Shown here: positions 1 to 8,154 of the stretch, one piece after another
Layout of the letters: each line of letters begins with the position of its first letter
Numbering within the stretch: the first letter of the stretch is position 1
Assembly (NCBI RefSeq): GCF_000176915.2
Contig: NC_014844.1
Coordinates: 2,418,001 to 2,482,000, forward strand
DNA from: Pseudodesulfovibrio aespoeensis Aspo-2
GTDB taxonomy: Bacteria > Desulfobacterota > Desulfovibrionia > Desulfovibrionales > Desulfovibrionaceae
DNA length: 64,000 bases
Direction: 5' to 3'
Translations under genes and position numbers: made by a program
Notes under the pieces: model-generated
Told to the model about the DNA's origin: nothing
Databases searched by the model: none
What the model saw: only the letters and a program-made list of their open reading frames with translations

Positions 1-2
1 AT

Positions 3-509
3 TTCGCCGCCCAGCGCAACTGCATGCTCGACCACTGCACCGGCGACTGGGTACTCTATCTCGACGGCGACGAATGCTTCAGCGACGATGTCTGGAGCCT
101 GTTCACGGCCATCATGCTCATCAAACGGCTTGAGGCGTGCTACTTCCCGCGCATGACGCTCTTCCCGGACGAGGACCACTGCAAGGTGGGGTTTGGCCTG
201 TGGCCGGACCTGCAACTGCGCCTGTTCAGGAACCGGGAAGGCGTCCGGTTCAATCGCCCGGTCCACGAGCGGCTGACCAATATCACGGGCCGCGTTGCCC
301 TGGCCCTGGACGCGCCCATCCTGCACTTGAGCCGGTTGCGCAAGACCCCGGAAGAACTGGCGGCCAAGCTGGAGCGGTTCCGCGAGGTGGGCGGCCAGCC
401 CCACCGGCTCAACGCCGACTACCCGCACCTGCCGCGCAGCCTGTTCCCGGAGGCGGCCTTCATTTCCGGCTCGCTCCAGATGCTGCTGCTGGAGGAGAAC
501 CCGGCCTGA
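3..509 (+). CDS. Glycosyltransferase family 2, C-terminal part (5' end outside window)
   Basis: The reading frame is open from base 3 (FAAQRNCM...) and ends with TGA at 507-509, so the gene begins before the window. The visible 168 residues contain AQRN, then GDWVLYLDGDE, the typical GT-A region with a DxD-like Asp pair that binds metal and nucleotide sugar in family 2 glycosyltransferases. The later region (RLFRNREGVRFNRPVHE) resembles SunS/WaaE-type family 2 enzymes that act on lipopolysaccharide or glycan acceptors. The acceptor cannot be told from this fragment. The internal ATG at 24 is not the true start because the conserved motif begins upstream of it. Confidence 0.8.
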   Translation, partial: FAAQRNCMLDHCTGDWVLYLDGDECFSDDVWSLFTAIMLIKRLEACYFPRMTLFPDEDHCKVGFGLWPDLQLRLFRNREGVRFNRPVHERLTNITGRVALALDAPILHLSRLRKTPEELAAKLERFREVGGQPHRLNADYPHLPRSLFPEAAFISGSLQMLLLEENPA

Positions 510-602
510 AACCGGTGCAGCGCATTGCACGCCGCTTGATTCTTCCATATAAAGTGGATACGAGCATGCAACATTGACCAAAACGTCTTTCAAGGGATGA
601 CG

Positions 603-2051
603 ATGGAAATACTCTGCCCGGAATGCGGCTTCAGCCGCGAAGTGGACGAAACGAAGATACCGGCCCGCTCACAGGTTGCCACCTGCCCGAAGTGCAAGGC
701 GAAATTCAAGTTCCGGGAGCTGCCGGAGGAAGAGTTCACGCTGGACGACCCGGACGCCGATGCCACGCAGGAACCGGCACGCGGCAGCGACGCCCAGGTG
801 TCGCCTCCCCGCGGCCCGTCTGCAGAAAGACAGAAACAGCAGGCGTTTCAAGATTTTACTGGTGACGACGATGCTGACGACGATGTGGTCGAGAGCCTGG
901 GCAAGGGACTGGACGCGGACCATGACGACGACATGCCCATTGATGACGACCTGCCCATTGACGATGACATGGTCCGCGACGAAGACCTGGACGACGACAT
1001 GGGCAGCCGCCTGGACCACGACCTGGGTCACGACGCACACGAAGCGCCGCGCGCCGCAAAAGGCGCAGACTCCGGAGAGGAGCTCTGGGACAAGCTCGGC
1101 GACATGCGCCCGCCCACTCCCGGCCACGGGCCGCGCACCCCGGCCACGGGCAGTGAGGCCAAGACCAGTGCCGCTCCCAAGCCTATCCCGACGCCCAAAC
1201 CCGCCCCCAAACCGGACTCCGGCCCCGCGCCTGTCCGGGAGCGCGAACCCGCTCCGGAGCAGACGCCGGTCCCCGGCTGGACAGGCGAATTCAACGCCGA
1301 CTTCCCCGATCCCATGGACGATGCGGTCAAGGCCGGGCATGACAACCCAATGGATGCCGACGATGACAGCGGCTCCCTCGGCCTTTCCAAGGACAGCTAC
1401 GCAGACGACGGGCAAGGCCCCAAGGTGCCGCCGCCCTTTGAGCAGCTTGACCGCTACGGATTTTTCCCCGGCCTGTTCATGACCATCAGGCTGATCCTGT
1501 TTTCGCCCCGGCTCTTCTTCTCGGTCATGCCCGTGGGCGGCGGGCTGGCCAAGCCCCTGACCTTCGCCATCCTGCTGACCATGATCCAGGGGCTGTTCCA
1601 GTATTTCTGGGAGTTGGCCGGACTATCCACCACTGCCATCGGCCCAGGCGGAGCCGATGGCGTCGACGGCTTCTCCGGCACGGCGGGCGCGCTGATGATG
1701 CTCTTGCTCATGCCCGCCTTCATCGCCGCCGGGCAATTCATAGTCACGGGCATCTACCACCTGCTGCTCATACTTATGCGGGCCGACAGCCAGGGATTCG
1801 AGGGCACCTTCCGCGCCCTGGCCTATGCCAATGCCCCGCTCATCATCGGCATCTTCCCCATGCCAACGGCGGGCATCGAGATCGGCTGGATGATCCTGGC
1901 CGCCATGTGGGGCCTTTCCCTGACCATCATCGGGCTCAGACACATCCACAGGGCGCCCTATTCCAAGGTGGTGCCCGTGGCCCTGATCCCCCTGCTGCTG
2001 GCCACCATTGGTGGCGTCATGGCCTTCTACAGCCAACTGGCGACCATCTAG
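603..2051 (+). CDS. MJ0042-type zinc-ribbon protein with acidic linker and Yip1-like membrane domain
   Basis: The N-terminus has a zinc ribbon of the MJ0042 kind: CPECGF and, about 20 residues later, CPKCKAKF. A long low-complexity linker follows, first Asp-rich with repeated units (MPIDDD, LPIDDD), then Pro/Lys-rich (PKPIPTPKPAPKP). The last 190 residues or so hold five or six hydrophobic segments resembling the Yip1 membrane domain. An AAGGG at 592-596 lies 6 bases before the ATG at 603, so I prefer that to the ATG at 597, which has almost no spacing. The protein is probably in the inner membrane with the zinc ribbon and linker in the cytoplasm. No function is known; membrane organisation is only a guess from the Yip1 name. 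Confidence 0.8.
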   Translation: MEILCPECGFSREVDETKIPARSQVATCPKCKAKFKFRELPEEEFTLDDPDADATQEPARGSDAQVSPPRGPSAERQKQQAFQDFTGDDDADDDVVESLGKGLDADHDDDMPIDDDLPIDDDMVRDEDLDDDMGSRLDHDLGHDAHEAPRAAKGADSGEELWDKLGDMRPPTPGHGPRTPATGSEAKTSAAPKPIPTPKPAPKPDSGPAPVREREPAPEQTPVPGWTGEFNADFPDPMDDAVKAGHDNPMDADDDSGSLGLSKDSYADDGQGPKVPPPFEQLDRYGFFPGLFMTIRLILFSPRLFFSVMPVGGGLAKPLTFAILLTMIQGLFQYFWELAGLSTTAIGPGGADGVDGFSGTAGALMMLLLMPAFIAAGQFIVTGIYHLLLILMRADSQGFEGTFRALAYANAPLIIGIFPMPTAGIEIGWMILAAMWGLSLTIIGLRHIHRAPYSKVVPVALIPLLLATIGGVMAFYSQLATI

Positions 2052-2060
2052 GCGGGCGGC

Positions 2061-2396
2061 ATGTTCGGCTGGTTCAGGGACAGGATCGAGACATGGAGGG
2101 CCAAGCGCAGGCTGGTCCGCGACATCGACCCGCGCGCCATCAAGCGCATGGCCCAGGAAATCCGCGACCTGGCCATGCTCGCAGCCCAGCTCGGCCCGCG
2201 CGGCAAGGACATCCGCACCCTCATCAGGAACATCCTGACCGAGATGGAACGCCTCTCGGATCTGACCGACCGCCCGGAATTCCGCAAGCTCTCCCCTGGC
2301 AAGCGCCTGCTGCTGCGCCAGGGGCTGATCGAGTCGCGCGAACAGCTCCTCGAATCCATCGAATCCAGCCCGTCGCCCACCCAGACGCTCCAATAG
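2061..2396 (+). CDS. Hypothetical protein, 111 aa, charged and helical
   Basis: A 111-residue basic and helical protein (MFGWFRDRIETWRAKRRL...) beginning 9 bases after the zinc-ribbon/Yip1 gene, so probably co-transcribed with it. It has no signal peptide, membrane segment, Cys pair or catalytic motif that I recognise. The even spread of Arg, Glu and Leu suggests a helical bundle or coiled coil. The ribosome binding site is weak (purines in GGCGGGCGG). Codon use matches the neighbours, which supports a real gene, but no function can be offered. Confidence 0.6.
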   Translation: MFGWFRDRIETWRAKRRLVRDIDPRAIKRMAQEIRDLAMLAAQLGPRGKDIRTLIRNILTEMERLSDLTDRPEFRKLSPGKRLLLRQGLIESREQLLESIESSPSPTQTLQ

Positions 2397-2521
2397 CGCA
2401 GCGCCCCCCGCCGGACGTGCCGGGCGGCATGCTCCTTGCTCACACCCCAGGCATGAACCGGGGAGCGTCGCCAAGTTGGCGCGCATCCCGCGGCGGCTGC
2501 AACCAATACCCGGTGTGAGTC

Positions 2522-3664
2522 ATGAAAAAAACAATTCTTTTCGCTCTGTTGATCGCATTGTCCGCGTGTGCGCACATAGACCCGTCCATCACGGACCAGA
2601 CCAAGGTCTACACCGACTCGCCTGTCAGGAAATCGCCACTCCAGGTGGCGGTCCACCCCAAGGGCAGGCAATACAGCCCGCTGACAGCCTATTTTCACTC
2701 CTTCATCATCCAGCAGGAAAACAGCGACTCCGCCCAGCTTTCCATCGCCTTTGCCCAGATATTCAGCAACGCCTGGCTTGAGGAGCGGCTGTTCACCGTC
2801 ATGGAGTTCAATCCCGACAACACCTACCAGGGCGTGAACACCGCCCTGCAACGGGCAAAGCGGCTCGGCGCGGACCTGACCATTGTCGGCTTTGTGCCCT
2901 ATTTCTACTCCGGGCACACCCTGGACGACACGGCCATCACCATCCAGATCAACATCTACGACACCAAAAGCGCCACCCTGCTGTGGACCATGCTCCAGGC
3001 CGGGCGCATCGAGACCAAGCGGCCCGATGACTACTTCTACTTCATGCACGAATACCGGATGACCGACGCGCCCTTCAACAAGATCATCCGCGCCATCGCG
3101 GCGGACATGGCCGTGCCCCTCAAGGGCTGGCTGCCCTCGCCCGACTCCAACTACAACTTCGCCCGCACGGCAAGCGACGTGACCGCCAACCTCACCGGCG
3201 CGCCCGTGGTAGTGCCTGCGGCGACGGGCCAGGACCTGCCCCCGGACATGTCCGCCCAAACCACACCCGCCCCGGCAGCGCCCACAGGCCCGGCAGCCGA
3301 TCTGCTCCGCCCCCAGGTCAACGGCGTCAATCTCGACATCCAGTTCGACTTTGACAAGGACACCATCCGGCCTGAATCCTACCCCCTGCTCGATGCGCTG
3401 GGCGAGGCCCTGAACACGCAACAGCTCAAGGGACGCAGCATCATCGTCGGCGGCCACACCGACTCACGCGGCGACGACGCCTACAACCTCGCCCTGTCCA
3501 AACGACGCGCCAACGCCGTCAAGGCCTACCTCGTCAACAAGTGGGGCGTGGCCCAGGATCTGATCGAGGCCGTGGGCTTCGGCAAAACCAGACCCATAGC
3601 CGCAGGCTCCACCACCGAGGCCATGCGCAAAAACCGGCGCGTGGAGATCCGGCTGGCTGGATGA
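2522..3664 (+). CDS. OmpA-family outer-membrane lipoprotein
   Basis: The 380-residue product starts MKKTILFALLIALSAC, a lipoprotein signal peptide with lipobox LSAC, so Cys16 should be lipidated after SPase II cleavage. A middle region of about 200 residues without a recognised family precedes a Pro/Ala/Thr-rich spacer (around residues 235-260) and a C-terminal OmpA domain. That domain includes IQFDFDKDTIRPES, GGHTDSRGDD and LSKRRANAVKAYL, the core of the peptidoglycan-binding fold. It is likely an outer-membrane lipoprotein that contacts peptidoglycan, as Pal does, but it is far longer than Pal (about 170 aa) and no tol genes are nearby. A strong terminator follows at 3730. Confidence 0.85.
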   Translation: MKKTILFALLIALSACAHIDPSITDQTKVYTDSPVRKSPLQVAVHPKGRQYSPLTAYFHSFIIQQENSDSAQLSIAFAQIFSNAWLEERLFTVMEFNPDNTYQGVNTALQRAKRLGADLTIVGFVPYFYSGHTLDDTAITIQINIYDTKSATLLWTMLQAGRIETKRPDDYFYFMHEYRMTDAPFNKIIRAIAADMAVPLKGWLPSPDSNYNFARTASDVTANLTGAPVVVPAATGQDLPPDMSAQTTPAPAAPTGPAADLLRPQVNGVNLDIQFDFDKDTIRPESYPLLDALGEALNTQQLKGRSIIVGGHTDSRGDDAYNLALSKRRANAVKAYLVNKWGVAQDLIEAVGFGKTRPIAAGSTTEAMRKNRRVEIRLAG

Positions 3665-3729
3665 CGTTCCCCCTTGCCTTCCGTTCTTGACATTTCGAGA
3701 ACAATTCCTACATACTTCCCTGAACGCTA

Positions 3730-3754
3730 GGGGGGCGCGAAGCCCCCCTTTTTT
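3730..3754 (+). terminator. Rho-independent terminator after the OmpA lipoprotein gene
   Basis: The stem GGGGGGC (3730-3736) pairs with GCCCCCC (3742-3748) across a GCGAA loop and is followed directly by six T (3749-3754). This is a textbook intrinsic terminator, 65 bases after the OmpA-family stop and 67 bases before the ahbC start, so it separates the two transcription units. Confidence 0.9.
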
Positions 3755-3821
3755 GCGCTTTTACACTGCCCGCAATGTGTGCTACCTGACAGCTTCACTT
3801 CATCAGAGAGGTTACATCTAC

Positions 3822-5015
3822 ATGATAGGCATTTCAAAACTCTTTTGCGGCGCCGTCGAGCCGTCAGACGCTCTGCGCTATGGCCGCGAATCCGGGCAGC
3901 TGCCCTCCCACCTGCTCCAGTTCTCCAAGGACAAGAAGCCCGTGGTGGTCTGGAACATGACCCAGCGGTGCAATCTCAAATGTGTCCACTGCTACGCCCA
4001 GGCCGTGGACCCGAGCAGCCAAAAGGACCCCATCTCCAACGAAAAAGCCAAGGAAATAATTGACGATCTCGCCCAGTTCGGCGCGCCGGTCATGCTCTTT
4101 TCCGGCGGCGAACCCCTGGTGCGCGAAGACCTGGTCGATCTGGCCAAGTACGCCACCAGCAAGGGCATGCGCGCGGTCATCTCCACCAACGGCACGCTCA
4201 TCACCAAGAGCAAGGCCAGGGAGCTCAAGGAAGTGGGCCTCTCCTACGTGGGCATCTCCCTGGACGGGGCCGAGGAGGTCCACGACAAGTTCCGCGGCGT
4301 CAAAGGGTCCTACAAACAGGCCCTCAAGGGCGTGGAGAACTGTCAGGCCGAGGGGCTCAAGGTCGGTCTGCGCTTCACCATCAACAAGCGCAACGTGCAA
4401 GGAATCCCCCACCTCTTCGACCTCATCGAGCAGCTCGAAGTGCCGCGCATCTGTTTTTACCACCTCGTCTACTCGGGCCGCGGCTCGGAGCTGATGAAGG
4501 AAGACCTGGACCACGCCGAGACCCGGCAGGCGGTGGACCTGATCATGGACCGCACCCGCGCCCTGTTCGACAAGGGACTGCCCAAGGAAGTCCTGACCGT
4601 GGACAACCACGCCGACGGCCCCTACCTCTACTACCGCATGCTCAAGGAAGACCCGGCGCGCGCCGCCGATGTGCTCGAACTGCTCAAGATGAACGAGGGC
4701 AACTCCTCGGGACGCGGCATCGGCTGCATCTCCTGGGACGGCAAGGTCCACGCCGACCAGTTCATGCGCCACATCACGTTTGGCAACGTGCTCGAACGCC
4801 CCTTCTCCGAGATATGGACAGACCCGAACATCGAACTGCTCCACAAGCTCAAGGACAAGCGCCCCCATGTCAAGGGACGCTGCGCCACCTGCCGCTTCCT
4901 CAACATCTGCGGCGGCAACTTCCGCGCCCGCGCCGAAGCCGTGTACGACGACTTCTGGGCCCAGGACCCGGCCTGCTACCTCACCGACGAGGAAATCACC
5001 GGCGAGAAGCTGTAG
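3822..5015 (+). CDS. ahbC: 12,18-didecarboxysiroheme deacetylase (radical SAM, AhbC)
   Basis: A 397-residue radical SAM protein. C50, C54 and C57 (QRCNLKCVHC) form the CxxxCxxC site for the SAM-binding [4Fe-4S] cluster. The C-terminal region has SPASM/twitch-like cysteines (GRCATCRFLNICGGN and a later Cys in DPACYL) for an auxiliary cluster. AhbC removes the acetate side chains of 12,18-didecarboxysiroheme to give Fe-coproporphyrin III in the siroheme-dependent heme route. hemB, ahbD and an Ahb-type decarboxylase gene next door support this. The frame is open back to 3687, but that would cross the terminator at 3730; the ATG at 3822 with GAGAGG at 3806-3811 gives the family start. It could be confused with NirJ; context decides. 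Confidence 0.88.
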   Translation: MIGISKLFCGAVEPSDALRYGRESGQLPSHLLQFSKDKKPVVVWNMTQRCNLKCVHCYAQAVDPSSQKDPISNEKAKEIIDDLAQFGAPVMLFSGGEPLVREDLVDLAKYATSKGMRAVISTNGTLITKSKARELKEVGLSYVGISLDGAEEVHDKFRGVKGSYKQALKGVENCQAEGLKVGLRFTINKRNVQGIPHLFDLIEQLEVPRICFYHLVYSGRGSELMKEDLDHAETRQAVDLIMDRTRALFDKGLPKEVLTVDNHADGPYLYYRMLKEDPARAADVLELLKMNEGNSSGRGIGCISWDGKVHADQFMRHITFGNVLERPFSEIWTDPNIELLHKLKDKRPHVKGRCATCRFLNICGGNFRARAEAVYDDFWAQDPACYLTDEEITGEKL

Positions 5016-5022
5016 GCACCAA

Positions 5023-5126
5023 GGAGTGCCTCCGGCGCCCGGGGGAAGGGGGAAAAGACCCTTTGAAAAGGGTTCGTTTCCCCCTTCCCCCGGACCCCCA
5101 TCCCCCTTTTTCCCATACTTTTTGGG
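5023..5126 (+). repeat. Intergenic hairpin repeat, copy A (ahbC-hemB gap)
   Basis: Layout: GTGCCTCCGGCG box, a long perfect stem (5039-5055 with 5077-5093, 17 bp), an inner stem ACCCTTT/AAAGGGT (5058-5064 with 5067-5073), then a C-rich tail ending in ACTTTTTGGG. Three further copies with the same order occur at 7387, 7613 (inverted) and 24005. It lies 7 bases after ahbC and about 105 before hemB. It may terminate or stabilise mRNA, which is inference. Confidence 0.8.
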
Positions 5127-5231
5127 ACCGCTTCGCGGAGAGGGAGGGTGAACAGGGTGTGCACCGTTGGCGGACGGGCGGGGATGGTGTAGAGACAATT
5201 CAGGATCAATGATTTTGAGAGGGAGAATGCC

Positions 5232-6212
5232 ATGATTCCTTCGGATTTTCATCGCGGGCGCAGGCTGCGGTCCAGCCTGACCCTGCGCGAGATGGTGCGC
5301 GAGAACGAGGTCAGGCCCCAGGATCTGATCATGCCCTATTTCGTGGCCGAGACAGACGACGAATCCTTCATCAAGGAAATCTCGTCCATGCCCGGCCAGT
5401 ATCAGCTCTCGCTCAAGCAGCTGGAGAAGAAGGTGGGCGAGGCGGTGACAAACGGCCTTCGGTCCTGCATTCTCTTCGGCATCCCGGCGCAAAAAGACGA
5501 GACCGGCTCCCAGGCCTATGCCGATTCCGGCATCGTCCAGCAGGCCATCCGCCTGCTCAAGGACCGCTGGCCCGACCTCATGGTGGTGGCCGACACCTGC
5601 CTGTGCGAATACACCTCACACGGCCATTGCGGGCTGGTCAAAAACAACGAGGTGCTCAACGACCCGACCCTGAACCTGCTGGCGCGCACCGCCGTGGCCC
5701 AGGCCCGCGCCGGGGCCGACATGGTGGCCCCCTCCGACATGATGGATGGCCGCGTGGCCGCCATCCGCGCCGCGCTCGACGACGCGGGCTTCCTCAACAC
5801 GCCGATCATGGCCTACGCAGTCAAATACGCCTCGGCCTTCTACGGTCCCTTCCGCGAGGCCGCGGAATCCGCCCCCCAGTTCGGCGACCGCAAGACCTAC
5901 CAGATGGACCCGCCCAATGGCCGCGAGGCCATGCGCGAGGCCGCCGCCGACCTGATGGAGGGCGCGGACATCCTCATGGTCAAGCCGGGCCTGCCCTACC
6001 TCGACATCATCCGGCAGGTGCGCGACGCCTTTGACGCGCCCGTGGCCGCCTATCAGGTCAGCGGCGAATACTCGATGATCAAGGCCGCGGCAGCCAACGG
6101 CTGGATCGACGAGCGGGCCGTGGTCATGGAATCCCTGGTGGCCTTCAAGCGCGCCGGGGCCGACCTCATCCTCACCTATTTTACCGAAGACGTGCTCAAG
6201 ACGCTCAAATAA
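5232..6212 (+). CDS. hemB: Porphobilinogen synthase (5-aminolevulinate dehydratase)
   Basis: The 326-residue enzyme joins two 5-aminolevulinate molecules to make porphobilinogen. The Schiff-base lysines are K198 ([15 protein letters not shown]) and K251 ([10 protein letters not shown]). The metal site [14 protein letters not shown] with C123, C125 and C133 marks the zinc-dependent type rather than the Mg/Asp type. AGGGAG lies 7 bases before the ATG. The gene sits between ahbC and ahbD, so early and late heme steps are encoded together. The length is usual for the family. Confidence 0.97.
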   Translation: MIPSDFHRGRRLRSSLTLREMVRENEVRPQDLIMPYFVAETDDESFIKEISSMPGQYQLSLKQLEKKVGEAVTNGLRSCILFGIPAQKDETGSQAYADSGIVQQAIRLLKDRWPDLMVVADTCLCEYTSHGHCGLVKNNEVLNDPTLNLLARTAVAQARAGADMVAPSDMMDGRVAAIRAALDDAGFLNTPIMAYAVKYASAFYGPFREAAESAPQFGDRKTYQMDPPNGREAMREAAADLMEGADILMVKPGLPYLDIIRQVRDAFDAPVAAYQVSGEYSMIKAAAANGWIDERAVVMESLVAFKRAGADLILTYFTEDVLKTLK

Positions 6213-6216
6213 CGCC

Positions 6217-7386
6217 ATGACCAAACACCAAGGACACCCCGGCGGCCACCCCCACGGCAAGGGCCATCCCGGAACCCGTCCCGGAACCCATCCGGGAGCG
6301 GAAACCGCGCCCAAACGGTTCCTCGACGACGGGGTCACGCCCATCTGCCGCCTCATCGCCTGGGAGGTGACCCGCTCCTGCAATCTCGCCTGCAAGCACT
6401 GCCGGGCCGAGGCGCACCCCGAACCTTACGAGGGCGAGCTTTCCACCACCGAGGCCAAGGCGCTCATCGACACCTTCCCGGACGTGGGCAGCCCGATCAT
6501 CATCTTCACCGGCGGCGAGCCCATGATGCGCCACGACGTGTACGAGCTGATCGCCTACGCCAAGGCCAAGGGGCTGCGCTGCGTCATGGCCCCCAACGGT
6601 ACGCTCATCACGCCCGAAACTGCGAAGATGATGAAGGATGCCGGTGTCGAGCGCTGCTCCATCTCCATCGACGCGCCCGAGGCCGCCCAGCACGATGAGT
6701 TCCGGGGCGAGCTCGGCGCTTTCGACGCCTCCATGCGCGGCATCCAGCATCTCAAGGACGCGGGCATCGAGTTCCAGATCAACACCACGGTGACCAAGAA
6801 CAACCTCCACCTGTTCAAGGACATCTTCAACCTGTGCGAAAAGATCGGCGCGGCCGCCTGGCACATCTTCCTGCTCGTGCCCACGGGCCGGGCCGTGGAG
6901 CTGGGCGCCGAGATCATCGCCGCCACCGAGTACGAGGATGTCCTCAACTGGTTCTACGATTTCCGCAAGACCACAACCATGCAGCTCAAGGCCACCTGCG
7001 CGCCCCACTACCACCGCATCCTGCGCCAGCGGGCCAAGGAGGAAGGCATCCCGGTCAACTTCGAGACTTTCGGGCTCGATGCCGTCAGCCGCGGCTGCCT
7101 GGGCGGCGTAGGCTTCTGCTTCATCTCCCATCGCGGCCAGGTGCAGCCCTGCGGCTACCTCGATCTCGACTGCGGCAACGTCCGCACCACCCCCTTCCCG
7201 GACATCTGGAAATCCTCGCCCCAGTTCCTCAACCTGCGCAACCCCGATGTCTACGAAGGCAAGTGCGGCCACTGCGAATACGAACGCGTCTGCGGCGGCT
7301 GCCGCGCCCGCGCCCAGACCATGAACGGCCACTACCTGCGCGAAGAGCCCCTGTGCTCCTACGAGCCGAAAAAGGCGAAGAAATAA
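6217..7386 (+). CDS. ahbD: Heme b synthase / Fe-coproporphyrin III decarboxylase (radical SAM, AhbD)
   Basis: A 389-residue radical SAM protein with C55, C59 and C62 (TRSCNLACKHC) and a C-terminal auxiliary-cluster region (KCGHCEYERVCGGCRARA and a final Cys in EEPLCSYEP). AhbD oxidatively decarboxylates the two propionates of Fe-coproporphyrin III to vinyl groups, forming heme b. It starts 4 bases after hemB, so the two are almost surely one transcript. The first 30 residues are rich in His and Gly (six His, eight Gly), and conserved sequence begins only near residue 40. This extension is unusual for a catalytic domain and may bind metal. No strong ribosome binding site is seen, which suggests translation coupled to hemB. 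Confidence 0.9.
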   Translation: MTKHQGHPGGHPHGKGHPGTRPGTHPGAETAPKRFLDDGVTPICRLIAWEVTRSCNLACKHCRAEAHPEPYEGELSTTEAKALIDTFPDVGSPIIIFTGGEPMMRHDVYELIAYAKAKGLRCVMAPNGTLITPETAKMMKDAGVERCSISIDAPEAAQHDEFRGELGAFDASMRGIQHLKDAGIEFQINTTVTKNNLHLFKDIFNLCEKIGAAAWHIFLLVPTGRAVELGAEIIAATEYEDVLNWFYDFRKTTTMQLKATCAPHYHRILRQRAKEEGIPVNFETFGLDAVSRGCLGGVGFCFISHRGQVQPCGYLDLDCGNVRTTPFPDIWKSSPQFLNLRNPDVYEGKCGHCEYERVCGGCRARAQTMNGHYLREEPLCSYEPKKAKK

Positions 7387-7455
7387 TGTCTCCGACGGCT
7401 GGGGGAAAACTCTTGGAAGAGTTTTCCCCCAGACCCCCTTTCAGAACTTTTTAGG
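7387..7455 (+). repeat. Intergenic hairpin repeat, copy C (after ahbD)
   Basis: The same layout as copy A: CTCCGACGG box, perfect 15-bp stem (7399-7413 with 7418-7432, loop TGGA), then a C-run and GAACTTTTTA tail. It begins directly at the ahbD stop and so probably forms the 3' end of the ahbC-hemB-ahbD message. Confidence 0.75.
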
Positions 7456-7612
7456 GCTCCGCCGCCTGAAAGGGAAAATGACAAAGGAAGACTGGATGGC
7501 GGCGGAGAGGGGCGCACGGACTCGGGAAGTCGCACCGCTCACTTGAGGAAAGAAGACGAAACGGCGCACACGGCATCCACAGGCTGGCAAGGTCGACCAG
7601 CGCCGTTTCACA

Positions 7613-7673
7613 CAAAAAGTTTTGGAGAGTCTAGAGAACCTTTTTCAAAAGGTTCTCTGACCACCGGAGGCAC
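7613..7673 (-). repeat. Intergenic hairpin repeat, copy D (inverted, before ahbA)
   Basis: Read on the minus strand it has the GTGCCTCCGG box, the stem (7633-7644 with 7647-7658) and the CTCCAAAACTTTTTG tail. Being inverted, it presents CCGGAGGCAC on the plus strand just upstream of the next gene, and GGAGG at 7666-7670 is well placed (9 bases) as Shine-Dalgarno for the ATG at 7680. The 157 bases between copies C and D hold no gene that I can see. Confidence 0.75.
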
Positions 7674-7679
7674 AACCCC

Positions 7680-8129
7680 ATGGACAGTTACGACAAGCGG
7701 ATACTCGACATCATCCAGTCCCATTTCCCCTTGGTTTCGCGGCCTTATGACGAGGTCGGAAGGCAGGTGGGGTTGAGCGGGGACGAGGTGCTGGTCAGGG
7801 TGCGGGAGATGAAGAAATCCGGGCTCATCCGCAGGATGGGGGCCAATTTCAACTCGCACACGCTGGGGTGGCAGTCCACGCTGTGCGCGGCCTCGGTGCC
7901 CGAGGACAGGCTCGACGCCTTCGTGGCCGAAGTGAACAAGCATGACGGCGTGACCCACAACTATCTGCGCGAGAACGAGTACAACGTCTGGTTCGCGCTC
8001 ATCGCGCCGGACATGGACGCGGTGGAGGCCATCCTCGCCTCCATCACCGAGGCCACGGGCATCAAAATCCTCAACCTTCCCGCCAGCACGCTGTTCAAGA
8101 TCAAGGTTGATTTCAAGATGGACAAATAG
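7680..8129 (+). CDS. ahbA: Siroheme decarboxylase subunit, AhbA/AhbB (NirDLGH-like, Lrp/AsnC fold)
   Basis: The 149-residue protein has an Lrp-like N-terminal helix-turn-helix (SYDKRILDIIQ ... GLIRRMGANFNSHTLGW) and a C-terminal RAM-like domain (VTHNYLRENEYNVWF), the layout of siroheme decarboxylases. AhbA and AhbB together remove the C12 and C18 acetate carboxyls of siroheme to give 12,18-didecarboxysiroheme, the substrate of AhbC. Proximity to ahbC, hemB and ahbD makes an enzyme more likely than a DNA-binding regulator. I favour AhbA over AhbB from the STLCAASVPED and THNYLR patterns, from memory only. The partner subunit is not in this window. The ribosome binding site seems to come from repeat copy D. 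Confidence 0.75.
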   Translation: MDSYDKRILDIIQSHFPLVSRPYDEVGRQVGLSGDEVLVRVREMKKSGLIRRMGANFNSHTLGWQSTLCAASVPEDRLDAFVAEVNKHDGVTHNYLRENEYNVWFALIAPDMDAVEAILASITEATGIKILNLPASTLFKIKVDFKMDK

Positions 8130-8154
8130 GCGGAACTTGGGCAACAGGGGAAAC

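Noticed and set aside
880-1020. Tandem GACGAC-type repeats as a possible DNA repeat or CRISPR-like array
   Set aside because: They keep the reading frame and encode the Asp-rich linker; no spacers or direct repeats of array type.
3687-3821. Start of ahbC at 3687
   Set aside because: It would translate through the terminator at 3730; the ATG at 3822 with GAGAGG fits the family N-terminus.
3864-5492. A 542-codon minus-strand open frame opposite ahbC and hemB
   Set aside because: It spans two genes and repeat copy A and shows only shadow composition.
7454-7612. A possible small gene between repeat copies C and D
   Set aside because: No frame with a ribosome binding site and plausible composition was seen.
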